Shown here piece after piece: positions 44,616-56,417 of a stretch of 64,000 bases of DNA. This DNA comes from Cherax quadricarinatus (lineage: Eukaryota; Arthropoda; Malacostraca; Decapoda; Parastacidae): positions 32,013,716 through 32,077,715 of the forward strand of contig NC_091311.1 of NCBI RefSeq assembly GCF_038502225.1, given 5' to 3'. The notes under the pieces were generated by a model. That model saw only the letters and a list, made by a program, of their open reading frames with translations, had not been told where the DNA came from and did no database searches. The position numbers and the translations under genes are program-made. Positions within the stretch are counted from its first letter, which is position 1. Each line of letters starts with the position of its first letter.

Positions 44616-47225
44616 TCAAGAGTTCACACCACACATTGCCCTCAGACATGACATCTCCACTGCCTCCAGCCTTCTCCTCGCTGCAACATTCATCACCCAT
44701 GCTTCACACCCATATAAGAGCGTTGGTAAAACTATACTCTCATACATTCCCCTCTTTGCCTCCAAGGACAAAGTTCTTTGTCTCCACAGACTCCTAAGTG
44801 CACAACTCACTCTTTTTCCCTCATCAATTCTATGATTCACCTCATCTTTCATAGACCCATCCGCTGACACGTCCACTCCCAAATATCTGAATACGTTCAC
44901 CTCCTCCATACTCTCTCCCTCCAATCTGATATTCAATCTTTCATCACCTAATCTTTTTGTTATCCTCATAACCTTACTCTTTCCTGTATTCACCTTTAAT
45001 TTTCTTCTTTTGCACACCCTACCAAATTCATCCACCAATCTCTGCAACTTCTCTTCAGAATCTCCCAAGAGCACAGTGTCATCAGCAAAGAGCAGCTGTG
45101 ACAACTCCCACTTTGTGTGTGATTCTTTATCTTTTAACTCCACGCCTCTTGCCAAGACCCTCGCATTTACTTCTCTTACAACCCCATCTATAAATATATT
45201 AAACAACCACGGTGACATCACACATCCTTGTCTAAGGCCTACTTTTACTGGGAAAAAATTTCCCTCTTTCCTACATACTCTAACTTGAGCCTCACTATCC
45301 TCGTAAAAACTCTTCACTGCTTTCAGTAACCTACCTCCTACACCATACACTTGCAACATCTGCCACATTGCCCCCCTATCCACCCTGTCATACGCCTTTT
45401 CCAAATCCATAAATGCCACAAACACCTCTTTAGCCTTATCTAAATACTGTTCACTTATATGTTTCACTGTAAACACCTGGTCCACACACCCCCTACCTTT
45501 CCTAAAGCCTCCTTGTTCATCTGCTATCCTATTCTCCGTCTTACTCTTAATTCTTTCAATTATAACTCTACCATACACTTTACCAGGTACACTCAACAGA
45601 CTTATCCCCCTATAATTTTTGCACTCTCTTTTATCCCCTTTGCCTTTATACAAAGGAACTATGCATGCTCTCTGCCAATCCCTAGGTACCTTACCCTCTT
45701 CCATACATTTATTAAATAATTGCACCAACCACTCCAAAACTATATCCCCACCTGCTTTTAACATTTCTATCTTTATCCCATCAATCCCGGCTGCCTTACC
45801 CCCTTTCATTTTACCTACTGCCTCACGAACTTCCCCCACACTCACAACTGGCTCTTCCTCACTCCTACAAGATGTTATTCCTCCTTGCCCTATACACGAA
45901 ATCACAGCTTCCCTATCTTCATCAACATTTAACAATTCCTCAAAATATTCCCTCCATCTTCCCAATACCTCTAACTCTCCATTTAATAACTCTCCTCTCC
46001 TATTTTTAACTGACAAATCCATTTGTTCTCTAGGCTTTCTTAACTTGTTAATCTCACTCCAAAACTTTTTCTTATTTTCAACAAAATTTGTTGATAACAT
46101 CTCACCCACTCTCTCATTTGCTCTCTTTTTACATTGCTTCACCACTCTCTTAACCTCTCTCTTTTTCTCCATATACTCTTCCCTCCTTGCATCACTTCTA
46201 CTTTGTAAAAACTTCTCATATGCTAACTTTTTCTCCCTTACTACTCTCTTTACATCATCATTCCACCAATCGCTCCTCTTCCCTCCTGCACCCACTTTCC
46301 TGTAACCACAAACTTCTGCTGAGCACTCTAACACTACATTTTTAAACCTACCCCATACCTCTTCGACCCCATTGCCTATGCTCTCATTAGCCCATCTATC
46401 CTCCAATAGCTGTTTATATCTTACCCTAACTGCCTCCTCTTTTAGTTTATAAACCTTCACCTCTCTCTTCCCTGATGCTTCTATTCTCCTTGTATCCCAT
46501 CTACCTTTTACTCTCAGTGTAGCTACAACTAGAAAGTGATCTGATATATCTGTGGCCCCTCTATAAACATGTACATCCTGAAGTCTACTCAACAGTCTTT
46601 TATCTACCAATACATAATCCAACAAACTACTGTCATTTCGCCCTACATCATATCGTGTATACTTATTTATCCTCTTTTTCTTAAAATATGTATTACCTAT
46701 AACTAAACCCCTTTCTATACAAAGTTCAATCAAAGGGCTCCCATTATCATTTACACCTGGCACCCCAAACTTACCTACCACACCCTCTCTAAAAGTTTCT
46801 CCTACTTTAGCATTCAAGTCCCCTACCACAATTACTCTCTCACTTGGTTCAAATGCTCCTATACATTCACTTAACATCTCCCAAAATCTCTCTCTCTCCT
46901 CTGCATTCCTCTCTTCTCCAGGTGCATACACGCTTATTATGACCCACTTCTCGCATCCAACCTTTACTTTAATCCACATAATTCTTGAATTTACACATTC
47001 ATATTCTCTTTTCTCCTTCCATAACTGATCATTTAACATTACTGCTACCCCTTCCTTTGCTCTAACTCTCTCAGATACTCCAGATTTAATCCCATTTATT
47101 TCCCCCCACTGAAACTCTCCTACCCCCTTCAGCTTTGTTTCGCTTAGGGCCAGGACATCCAACTTCTTTTCTTTCATAACATCAGCAATCATCTGTTTCT
47201 TGTCATCCGCACTACATCCACGCAC
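44616..47225 (-). CDS. LINE D endonuclease-reverse transcriptase, 869 codons open
   Basis: Endonuclease motifs: LSETKLKG at 27-34, VVGDLNAKVG at 133-142 and ISDH at 227-230. RT motifs: PLYKGKGDKRECKNYRG at 524-540, GGFRKGRGC at 572-580, FMDLEKAYDRVD at 605-616, VGLRQGCVMSPWLF at 662-675 and catalytic FADD at 713-716. All expected catalytic residues are present. Initiation is uncertain: the listed first codon is GTG, and a lysine-rich open stretch continues upstream. The end (MCGVNS then stop) is premature. Comparison with copy 2 shows that small insertions shift the frame, leaving the last roughly 100 residues in another frame (44296-44517). It encodes the nicking and copying enzyme of the element. 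Confidence 0.9.
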   Translation of the reverse strand: MRGCSADDKKQMIADVMKEKKLDVLALSETKLKGVGEFQWGEINGIKSGVSERVRAKEGVAVMLNDQLWKEKREYECVNSRIMWIKVKVGCEKWVIISVYAPGEERNAEERERFWEMLSECIGAFEPSERVIVVGDLNAKVGETFREGVVGKFGVPGVNDNGSPLIELCIERGLVIGNTYFKKKRINKYTRYDVGRNDSSLLDYVLVDKRLLSRLQDVHVYRGATDISDHFLVVATLRVKGRWDTRRIEASGKREVKVYKLKEEAVRVRYKQLLEDRWANESIGNGVEEVWGRFKNVVLECSAEVCGYRKVGAGGKRSDWWNDDVKRVVREKKLAYEKFLQSRSDARREEYMEKKREVKRVVKQCKKRANERVGEMLSTNFVENKKKFWSEINKLRKPREQMDLSVKNRRGELLNGELEVLGRWREYFEELLNVDEDREAVISCIGQGGITSCRSEEEPVVSVGEVREAVGKMKGGKAAGIDGIKIEMLKAGGDIVLEWLVQLFNKCMEEGKVPRDWQRACIVPLYKGKGDKRECKNYRGISLLSVPGKVYGRVIIERIKSKTENRIADEQGGFRKGRGCVDQVFTVKHISEQYLDKAKEVFVAFMDLEKAYDRVDRGAMWQMLQVYGVGGRLLKAVKSFYEDSEAQVRVCRKEGNFFPVKVGLRQGCVMSPWLFNIFIDGVVREVNARVLARGVELKDKESHTKWELSQLLFADDTVLLGDSEEKLQRLVDEFGRVCKRRKLKVNTGKSKVMRITKRLGDERLNIRLEGESMEEVNVFRYLGVDVSADGSMKDEVNHRIDEGKRVSCALRSLWRQRTLSLEAKRGMYESIVLPTLLYGCEAWVMNVAARRRLEAVEMSCLRAMCGVNS

Positions 47226-47400
47226 ATTTAAGCAACCCAGTTTTATAAAGTTTTTCTTCTTCTCTTTTTTAGTAATTGTATACAGGAGAAGGGGTTACTA
47301 GCCCATTGCTCCCGGCATTTTAGTCGCCTCATACGACACGCATGGCTTACGGAGGAAAGATTCTTTTCCACTTCCCCATGGACAATAGAAGAAATAAAAA

Positions 47401-47659
47401 AAGAACAAGAGCTATTTAGAAAAAGGAGAAAAACCTAGATGTATGTATATATATATATATGCATGTGCGTGTCTGTGAAGTGTGACCAAAGTGTAAGTAG
47501 GAGTAGCAAGATATCCCTGTTATCTTAGCGTGTTTATGAGACAGAAAAAGAAACCAGCAATCCTACCATCATGCAAAACAGTTACAGGTTTTTGTTTCAC
47601 AGTCATCTGGCAGGACGGTAGTACTTCCCTGGGTGGTTGCTGTCTACCAACCTACTACC
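47401..47659. other. Spacer between LINE D and (TA)n array 3
   Basis: Includes a short TA run at 47448-47460. Nothing else was recognised. Confidence 0.4.
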
Positions 47660-47665
47660 TATATA

Positions 47666-47750
<85 letters not shown>

Positions 47751-47767
47751 GTATATATATATGTATA
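47660..47767. repeat. (TA)n array 3
   Basis: About 105 bp of TA with a few TG interruptions, abutting MITE copy 2. Confidence 0.95.
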
Positions 47768-48157
47768 TGTCGTGCCGAATAGGCAGAACTTGCGATCTTG
47801 GCTTAAATAGCAACGCTCATCTTGCCATATAGGACAAGCGAAAATTTGTGTATGCAATAATTTCGCCAAAATCATTCTGAACCTAACGAAAAAAATATAT
47901 TTCATTGTGTTTGTTTAGTATTAAATTACTGTGAACAAATCTAAAATATATTTACTTGGGTTAGGCTAAAATAAATTGCTTTTGTTAAAACAAGGTTAGG
48001 TAAGTTTTCTAAGTTTCTTTTGGTGCAAAATTAAAAAAAAATTACATTAACATTAATGAAAAATATATATCTTTAAACGTATAAGAGAAAATTTTGGAAA
48101 GGACTTAATTTTAAATGAGTTCTTGCTAATTGACCAGTTTTACAAATTCGGCACGAC

Positions 48158-48158
<1 letters not shown>
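47768..48158. mobile_element. MITE copy 2
   Basis: 391 bp, same orientation as copy 1 and nearly identical. Differences include one A fewer in the A run at about 48033 and CAAATTCGG for CATATTCGG near the right end. Same TGTCGTGCCGAAT ends and TA flanks. Confidence 0.85.

Positions 48159-48252
<94 letters not shown>
48159..48252. repeat. (TA)n array 4
   Basis: About 90 bp of TA between the MITE and the foldback element. Confidence 0.95.
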
Positions 48253-48256
<4 letters not shown>

Positions 48257-48289
48257 TCTGCAATAGGATCACAGTAAACAGGTGATTTC

Positions 48290-48690
<401 letters not shown>

Positions 48691-48935
48691 TTATTAGAAC
48701 ACTGGCCGATTCCCACCAAGGCAGGGTGGCCCGAAAAAGAAAAGCTTTCACCATCATTCACAACTTCACTGTCTTGTCAGAAGGGTGCTTTACACTACAG
48801 TTTTTAAACTGCAACATTAACACCCCTCCTTCAGAGTGCGGACACTGTACTTCCTATCTCCAGGACTCAAGTCCAGCCTGCCGGTTTCCCTGAATCCCTT
48901 CATAAATGTTACTTTGCTTACACTCCAACAGCACG

Positions 48936-49553
48936 TCAAGTATTAAAAACCATTTGTCTCCATTCACTCCTATCAAACACGCTCACGCATGCCTGCTGGA
49001 AGTCCAAGCCCCTCGCACACAAAACCTCCTTTACCCCTTCCCTCCAACCTTTCCTAGGCCGACCCCTACCCCGCCTTCCTTCCACTACAGAATGATACAC
49101 TCTTGAAGTCATTCTGTTTTGCTCCATTGTCTCTACATGTCCGAACCACCTCAACAACCCTTCCTCAGCCCTCTGGACAACAGTTTTAGTAATCCCGCAC
49201 CTCCTCCTAACTTTCAAACTACGAATTCTCTGCATTATGTTCACACCACACATTGCCCTCAGACATGACATCTCCACTGCCTCCAGCCTTCTCCTCGCTG
49301 CAACACTCATCACCCATGCTTCACACCCATATAAGAGCGTTGGTAAAACTATACTCTCATACATTCCCCTCTTTGCCTCCAAGGACAAAGTTCTTTGTCT
49401 CCACAGACTCCTAAGTGCACCGCTCACCCTTTTCCCCTCATCAATTCTATGATTCACCTCATCTTTCATAGACCCATCCGCTGACACGTTTACTCCCAAA
49501 TATCTGAATACATTCACCTCCTCCATACTCTCTCCCTCCAATCTGATATCCAA
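48936..49553 (-). pseudogene. LINE D copy 2, C-terminal RT piece
   Basis: 205 codons after the nonsense codon. Includes LLYGCEAWVMSV and the LRWFGHVETME C-terminal segment to the natural stop. Confidence 0.82.
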
Positions 49554-49568
49554 TCTTTCATCACCTAA

Positions 49569-50222
49569 TCATTTTGTTATCCTCATAATCTTACTCTTTC
49601 TTGTATTCACTTTTAATTTTCTTCTTTTACATACCCTACCAAATTCATTCACCAACCTCTGCAACTTCTCTTCAGAATCTCCCAAGAGCACAGTGTCATC
49701 AGCAAAGAGCAACTGTGACAACTCCCACTTTATGTGTGATTCTTTATCTTTCAACTCCACGCCTCTTGCCAAGACCCTCGCATTTACTTCTCTTACAACC
49801 CCATCAATAAATATATTAAACAACCACGGTGACATCACACATCCTTGTTTAAGGCCTACTTTTACTGGGAAATAATCTCCCTCTTTCCTACATACTCTAA
49901 CTTGAGCCTCACTATCCTCGTAAAAACTCTTCACTGCTTTCAGTAACCTACCTTTTATACCATACACTTGCAACATTTGCCACATTGCTTCCCTATCCAC
50001 CCTGTCATACGCCTTTTCCAAATCCATAAATGCCACAAAGACCTCTTTAGCCTTATCTAAATACTGTTCACTTATATGTTTCACTGTAAACACCTGGTCC
50101 ACACACCCCCTACCTTTCCTAAAGCCTCCTTGTTCATCTGCTATCCTATTCTCCGTCTTACTCTTAATTCTTTCAATAATAACTCTACCATACACTTTAC
50201 CAGGTATACTCAACAGGCTCAT
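49569..50222 (-). pseudogene. LINE D copy 2, central RT piece
   Basis: 217 codons with GGFRKGRGC, FMDLEKAYDRVD, GLKQGCVMSPWLF (Lys for Arg relative to copy 1) and FADD. It ends at TGA following MRITK. Confidence 0.82.
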
Positions 50223-50790
50223 CCCCCCTATAATTTTTGCACTCTCTTTTGTCCCCTTTGCCTTTATACAAAGGAACTATGCATGCTCTCTGCCAATCCC
50301 TAGGTATCTTACCCTCTTCCATACATTTATTAAATAATTGCACCAACCACTCCAAAACTATATCCCCACCTGCTTTTAACATTTCTATCTTTATCCCATC
50401 AATCTCAGCTGCCTTATCCCCTTTCATTTTACCTACTGCCTCACGAACTTCCCCCACACTCACAACTGGCTCTTCCTCACTCCTACAAGATGTTATTCCT
50501 CCTTGCCCTATACATGAAATCACAGCTTCCCTATCTTCATCAACATTTAACAATTCCTCAAAATATTCCCTCCATCCTCCCAATACCTCTAACTCTCCAT
50601 TTAATAACTCTCCTCTCCTATTTTTAACTGACAAATCCATTTGTTCTCTTGGCTTCCTCAATTTGTTAATCTCACTCCAAAACTTTTTCTTATTTTCAAC
50701 AAAATTTGTTGATAACATCTCACCCACACTCTCATTTGCTCTCTTTTTACATTGCTTCACCACTCTCTTAACCTCTCTCTTTTTCTCCAT
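50197..50790 (-). pseudogene. LINE D copy 2, RT N-terminal piece
   Basis: 197 codons covering the linker and RT start to NYRG, then out of frame. Confidence 0.78.
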
Positions 50791-50877
50791 ATACTCTTCC
50801 CTCCTTGCATCACCTCTACTTTGTAAAAACTTCTCATATGCTAACTTTTTCTCCCTTACTACTCTCTTTACATCATC

Positions 50878-51000
<123 letters not shown>

Positions 51001-51002
51001 AC

Positions 51003-51615
51003 AACACTGCGACTAGCCGAGGATTGCAACCCATGTCGTTTTGGCCCTCCTCATGGTGAGAGAAAAATCACACGGGACCTAGCTCTGCTGGGTGCGTCAT
51101 TCTTGTAGGATTAAACCATACTGGCTAACGCAACGGTTTGAACCGCGGGTTCAAACCCCACCCGTGGTATGGTTTGTTTGCAATCGTGTCATTACCATTT
51201 CGTGAGTCTTGTAGGATTGCGTGGTCCTGTGGGTTAGAGCATCATGTGTGATTGTCGCTCACCATGAGATGGGCCAAAACGACATGGGTTTGAATCCTCG
51301 GCTAGTCGCGTGTTATTGATTAATACCACTCGTTCGCGGTTTCAATAATGTATAAATGCTGCTCGTGAGGCTAGTACACCAAACGGGGAGTAGAATGAAA
51401 TTTGCTCACAGGCACCCACACCACCGTATGTCCTCGGATGACGGTAAAATACCTAGCTTTGCTGGGTGCGTCATTCTTGTTGGATTACTTGGTCCCGTGG
51501 GATACAGTGTCGTGTGTGATTTTCGCTCGCCATGAGGTGGGCCAAAACGACATGGGTTCGAATCCTCGGCTAGTCGCAGTGTTGTTATTGATTAATACCA
51601 CCCGTTCGTGGTTAC
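51003..51615. repeat. tRNA-like palindromic repeat cluster
   Basis: GCGACTAGCCGAGGATTG at about 51008 (minus sense) is matched by two plus copies ending CGAATCCTCGGCTAGTCGC near 51306 and 51578. The plus modules contain a B-box-like GGTTCGAATCC and the flank GGCCAAAACGACATGG. Nested at 51125-51205 is a second module with GCGGGTTCAAACCCCACCCG and GCAATCGTGTCATTACC, related to 56.3-56.8 kb. No complete tRNA cloverleaf was found. Confidence 0.65.
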
Positions 51616-51796
<181 letters not shown>

Positions 51797-51888
51797 CTAG
51801 TGGCACAGAAGCACTGAGCACTTACTGTCCGTTATAACAGCTTTTCCCATTAAGCAAAGTTATGTCCTCTGTCAAGAGTGTATGCACC

Positions 51889-51892
<4 letters not shown>

Positions 51893-51946
<54 letters not shown>

Positions 51947-52008
51947 TGTGTATGTGTGTGTGTGTGTGTCTGTGTATGTGTGTGTTTGTGTATATGTGTG
52001 TGTGAATG
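51893..52008. repeat. (TG)n microsatellite
   Basis: TG run with TCTG/TATG interruptions, directly adjoining the 3' end of a minus-strand LINE A fragment. Confidence 0.94.
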
Positions 52009-52489
52009 TACTCACCTATTTGTGGTTGCAGGGGTCGAGTCACAGCTCCTGGCCCCGCCTCTTCGCTGATTGCTACTAGGTCCTCTCTCTCCCTGCCCCA
52101 TGAGCTCTATCATACCTCGCCTTAAAACTATGTATGGTTCCTGCCTCCACCACATCACTTTCTAGGCTATTCCATGGCCTGACTACTCTATGACTGAAGA
52201 AATACTTCCTAACATCCCTTTGATTCATCTGAGTCTTCAACTTCCAATTGTGACCTCTTGTGTCTGTGTCCCATCTCTGGAACATCCCGTCTTTGTCCAC
52301 CTCGTCTATTCCGCGCAGTATTTTATATGTCGTTATCATGTCTCCCCTGACCTTCCTGGCCTCAAGTGTCGTCAGGCCGATTTCCCTCAACCTTTCTTCA
52401 TAGGACAATCCCCGTAGCTCTGGGACTAGTCTTGTTGCAAACCTTTGCACTTTCTCTAATTTCTTGACGTGCTTGACTAGGTGTGGATT

Positions 52490-52520
<31 letters not shown>
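52009..52520 (-). pseudogene. LINE A fragment, 3' end, minus strand
   Basis: The 3' UTR and last roughly 125 codons (52076-52450 open) read LVPELRGLSYEERLREIGLT to the ERT end. This is the least decayed LINE A tail here. It is truncated at about 52490, where a new (TG)n run begins. Confidence 0.86.
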
Positions 52521-52525
<5 letters not shown>

Positions 52526-52689
52526 CGTATAAATTTTAACAAGTATTACCTACCAACGACAATAACAAAAGCATTTTCAAAATGCACTCGGAGTACATAA
52601 TACTGGTCAAAATACACTCACGTCTTGCGTGCAGCATCACAAAATTCATCCCTTATTCTCTCACCAGCAGCCTCTGCTCTTCTCTTTTC

Positions 52690-53110
52690 CCTTCCCGTCT
52701 TCCTTTCTCCAGGTTGGTTGGGAATGGGTAGTGATGGGCGAGGGGATGGGGTGTGGGGACCGGCGATGGGATGGGAGGATTCGGGTGCATGATGGGGATT
52801 TGCCGGGGTAGGGTAGGTCGGGGAGGGTAAGTGATGGGTGGGGAAGAACGGGGATGGGAGCGGGGAGGTGCAGGGACGGGCGCGGGGAGAGGGTGTCAGC
52901 GTGCGTGTGAGTGTGGCGCGGGTAACGTGCACACAATGGGCAGGGGCCGGGCCGCGTCACCCCCGCCCCTTTGTCCCTCCGTCAGCCGTCACAGCAACAG
53001 GTAGTCCCTGGGAGATGCCGGGAGGAGGGGGCTGAGGGGGTGGGAGAGGAAGGGCTGTGCGGTAGGGTAATGTTGAGACGAAAGTGGGGGCTACGGAGGA
53101 GGGGCACCTG
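52690..53110. other. GC-rich island with G-runs
   Basis: About 400 bp, much richer in G+C than any neighbour, with many GGGG and GGGATGGG words on plus and several CpG. Frames on both strands are open but Gly/Arg/Pro-biased. It could be an unmethylated regulatory island, a G-quadruplex-prone repeat, or the edge of a gene. I see no TATA, start or splice pattern that decides. Confidence 0.45.
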
Positions 53111-53203
53111 GCTTCCCTCTTTCCCTCCTGGATCCTGCTGTTGTTGCCTCACACACTCCGTCCTCGCCCTCGTTTCCTCCCTTTATATATATTATATTAA
53201 ATC

Positions 53204-53235
<32 letters not shown>

Positions 53236-54240
53236 TCGAGTCGCATTTGATGGCTGCACTAAAATTCGAAATTGTCATGTTGGAAGTTTTCATCACAGAT
53301 CGTGAAGCGCAGGTTGTGGAGCATACGTCAGTCAGCACCCGGAACCAGCAACCACTAGTGAAGTTACAAATGGTTTTAAAAACCGACAAGTAGAAGATTG
53401 AGACACTTATGCAACATATGGGAATCTTTTATTTACGTTTATTCCAGATTCACTAACGACACATATATAAGAGTTAATCTTAGTTACTATTTGAGGGATG
53501 GAATGAGATCTCTGTGAAATAAAGAAACAAAAAATGTAGAGGCAATTAATTGTAATGCTGTCATTTGGTAGTCTACAGAATATGACATGTTTGCAGATCT
53601 CATTATGGATCTTCAGAATAAGCAACTTATCAACACACAATTGTATCAAAGTTTACTGTTAGATAAATATTTCGTTCGCTCATTAGCATTCCTGGCAGTC
53701 ATGACAACTCACTTGAATGGGCTGCTCTAGATGTTACAAGGCAGCAGCACAACTCTTCCAAGTAGTAGTCCGCGAGAAGCTACAATTAATCTGTGTTTAA
53801 AGAAGAATTATATTGTTTACCTTGCTTCTTGTTGTGAACAGATGGCATATAATATCAAGGCCGATTTTTCAAGCTTTGCAGAGAAAAAAAACTGCTTATA
53901 TTTGTTGAATTCGAAAATGTATTTGAAGATTTTGACAAACAGAAGCACTGATTCTTCTTGTTTAACAATCCCATGAAAACTACAGAGGAGACAGTTATCA
54001 GATATTCAGCTTGAACTGTGTGAGCTACAGTCTGGTAGTTGGTCTACGATGATCATTTACCCATGCTAAGAGATTTTACACTCTAAATACTGTCAATGTT
54101 CGGTAGTTGTTAGATATATTACGCTCATTTTCTGTGAAGAAACAAGGGAAATTCAAGACCCCGAAACAAAAGGGTAACGATATGCTCGATGTTTGTCTCT
54201 GAAGCACTAACTACCAGCAGCACCTATTTGATTTAACCCC
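53111..54240. other. Spacer, nothing firmly recognised
   Basis: T run at about 53213-53232. A short Penelope-like start (CACTTATGCAACATATGG) lies at 53402-53440. The 81-codon frame at 53731-53976 has no motif I recognise. Confidence 0.4.
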
Positions 54241-54310
54241 TACCCGGAGTTTACCTGGAGAGAGTTCCGGGGGTCAACGCCCCCGCGGCCCGGTCTGTGA
54301 CCAGGCCTCC
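54240..54310 (-). mobile_element. LINE B terminal fragment, minus strand
   Basis: GAGTTTACCTGGAGAGAGTT then CCGGGGGTCAACGCCCCCG is the LINE B 3' end. Confidence 0.75.
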
Positions 54311-54311
54311 T

Positions 54312-54495
54312 TAGGTCAGTGTCCCAGGATGCGACCCACACCAGTCGACTAACACCCAGGTACCCATTTTACTGATGGGGAACATAGACAACAGGTGGAA
54401 AGAAACACGTCCAATGTTTCTACTCTGGCTGGGAATCGAACCCAGGCCCTCACCGTGTGAAGCGAGAGCGTTAACCACCAGGCCACCAGAGCCTG
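54312..54495 (-). mobile_element. SINE S2, minus strand
   Basis: Reverse complement of S2: body CCAGTCGACTAACACCCAGG and head GGGAATCGAACCCAGGCCC (B box on minus: GGTTCGATTCCC). It starts immediately after the LINE B fragment. Confidence 0.78.
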
Positions 54496-54574
54496 TATGA
54501 TTTTTTTCTGCACAACCTGAAAAGTTACCTTGATATCATATGCCCAATCTGTTACCCAGAACACTAACACTGAT

Positions 54575-54925
54575 GATGATGATCAGACACACATGCAACA
54601 TCGGGGTATCTTTATTATGTAGACGTTTTGCCATCCAGCGGCTTTGTCAGTACGATAAAGAGATTGAAACGAAAGTCTGTAGAAGAGGAGGCAATCAGTC
54701 CCTCAGTCTTGCAGATTTATATACAGAAGACAGTAGATGAGGTAATCATTCCCTCATCCAAGGAGTAGGTGTTAAGCGAGGCTGAAGGACACATTATCTC
54801 CTCTTCTACAGTCTTCCGTTTATGTCTGAATTAATAATGCCACTGGATGGCTAAAAGTCTACATAATATATATACCCGTATGCTGCACATGTCTAATTCA
54901 TCAACTTGTCGGTATTATATGCCAC
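54575..54925. repeat. Penelope-like foldback repeat
   Basis: The left end read on minus has TGACAAAGCCGCTGGATGGC then AAAACGTCTACATAAT. The right end on plus has CCACTGGATGGCTAAAAGTC then TACATAAT. The ends are therefore inverted copies of the same terminus, as in the insertion at 29.58-30.10 kb. The interior repeats GTAGAAGAGGAG / CTCCTCTTCTAC, also inverted. Confidence 0.65.
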
Positions 54926-55380
54926 TAACATAACACTAATATTGATATGCAAACTGATAGGAAACAACTCACTCTTCATCAGACCTCCAATTAGTATGTA
55001 AGACTAATATTTCTTCTATTCATTTTTAACTCTTTTCGTATCAATTCTATTTAGTTATCTTTTTTATATACATATATTCATACAGTACATTCATACTGCT
55101 TCCATAATTTAACCAGCCGTAAAACATCTGTGACATTTTCTTACTATAAGAAAGCCTATAAGGCTTGTAATGGAAAGGTTTAGTGCCGAAGTTTTCCGCA
55201 TCAAGATATAAGAAGTTTTATACTGCATTACGTCATACAGGTTAGTGCCACTAGTCTTGCTTGCTTTTGTATTCTTATAGGATCAAATTTTCGTATGTTG
55301 TCTGCGAACTATACATGGATCCCGAGCCAAGAACATTCGTTTAGATGGGGAAAAAATAACATGTTTTGGCAAGAGATGAT
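54926..55380. other. Spacer, nothing recognised
   Basis: AT-rich; no supported gene. Confidence 0.4.
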
Positions 55381-55399
55381 ATATTATTTTTCCTGTAGT

Positions 55400-55478
55400 T
55401 GTACAACAACAGCAGCAACCCAACAACAACAACAGCAACAACAACAATAATCAATAACCCAACAACAACAACAACAGC

Positions 55479-55548
<70 letters not shown>

Positions 55549-55552
55549 GCAG
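55400..55552. repeat. CAA then (AAT)n array
   Basis: ACAACAACA-rich to 55480, then pure AAT to 55550. Frames are artefacts. Confidence 0.93.
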
Positions 55553-55967
55553 AATAAATGATAAATTGTATGCTGAAAAACAGCAAGCATCCTAGGAAAA
55601 ACAAACCTTCCATGTTTAGTGTGAAGCGAGAGATTAGTAATAGGTTTATTTACCAGGATTGCTGTTTTGTTTCTTTGTCTCTTGAACACTTGAACTGACA
55701 GGTAAATCTAACAATCTTCTACTTTCATTCAGTAAACACTCATCTCTACTCTCTTAAACGTTGGTGTCACAGTAGTTTATTTTCAAGTAATGTTTGTGTG
55801 TGGGACTTAACCTAGAACACACTCGCGAATTGACCTTCTACTCAAACTCGAGAAAAAACCCTGGGATACAATTAAAATAAAATTACAACTTACTGTTGTT
55901 GTATCCTGGAGACTTGGTGGGAGTTAATGAACACTTGGGTGGCAAACAATGTCTCTCCTTCAATGTC

Positions 55968-56258
55968 CACCGTCTCAAGCTCCCTAACTAGCTTAGAGAT
56001 TCCGTCTCAAGCTCCCTAACTAGCTTAGAGATTCCGTCTCAAGCTCCCTAACTAGCTTAGAGATTCCGTCTCAAGCTCCCTAACTAGCTTAGAGATTCCG
56101 TCTCAAGCTCCCTAACTAGCTTAGAGATTCCGTCTCAAGCTCCCTAACTAGCTTAGAGATTCCGTCTCAAGCTCCCTAACTAGCTTAGAGATTCCGTCTC
56201 AAGCTCCCTAACTAGCTTAGAGATTCCGTCTCAAGCTCCCTAACTAGCTTAGAGATTC
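55968..56258. repeat. 32-bp minisatellite (about 9 copies)
   Basis: The unit CGTCTCAAGCTCCCTAACTA + GCTTAGAGATTC is repeated without visible change, which implies very recent expansion or gene-conversion-like homogenisation. Contiguous, with no spacers. Confidence 0.95.
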
Positions 56259-56261
56259 ACG

Positions 56262-56395
56262 AAATCGAAATGACACGATTGCAAATAAACCATACCACGG
56301 GTGGGGTTAGAACCTGCAATCAGAGAGTCACAAAACTCCAGACTGACGCGTTAGCCACTGGATCAGCTGGCTACAATAAGATTCATCCAACTAGG
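56262..56395 (-). repeat. tRNA-like module, minus strand
   Basis: On minus it reads GTAGCCAGCTGATCCAGTGG (A-box-like), then GCAGGTTCTAACCCCACCC (B-box-like) and GGTTTATTTGCAATCGTGTC. The same tail word occurs at 51.2 and 56.8 kb. Possibly a tRNA-derived SINE head. Confidence 0.55.
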
Positions 56396-56417
56396 TATAT
56401 TTCTACACCATAGGAAG

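Noticed and set aside
44616..46305. Plus-strand frames opposite LINE D (for example 45619-46305)
   Set aside because: Antisense shadows of the clearly coding minus-strand RT frame.
51540..51580. tRNA-like GGTTCGAATCC module as a tRNA gene
   Set aside because: Part of a palindromic repeat; no cloverleaf could be drawn.
52618..53035. Frames in the GC-rich island as genes
   Set aside because: Open on both strands in several frames because stops are AT-rich; no codon or motif support.
53731..53976. 81-codon plus-strand frame as a host exon
   Set aside because: No motif, splice pattern or composition beyond chance in AT-rich DNA.
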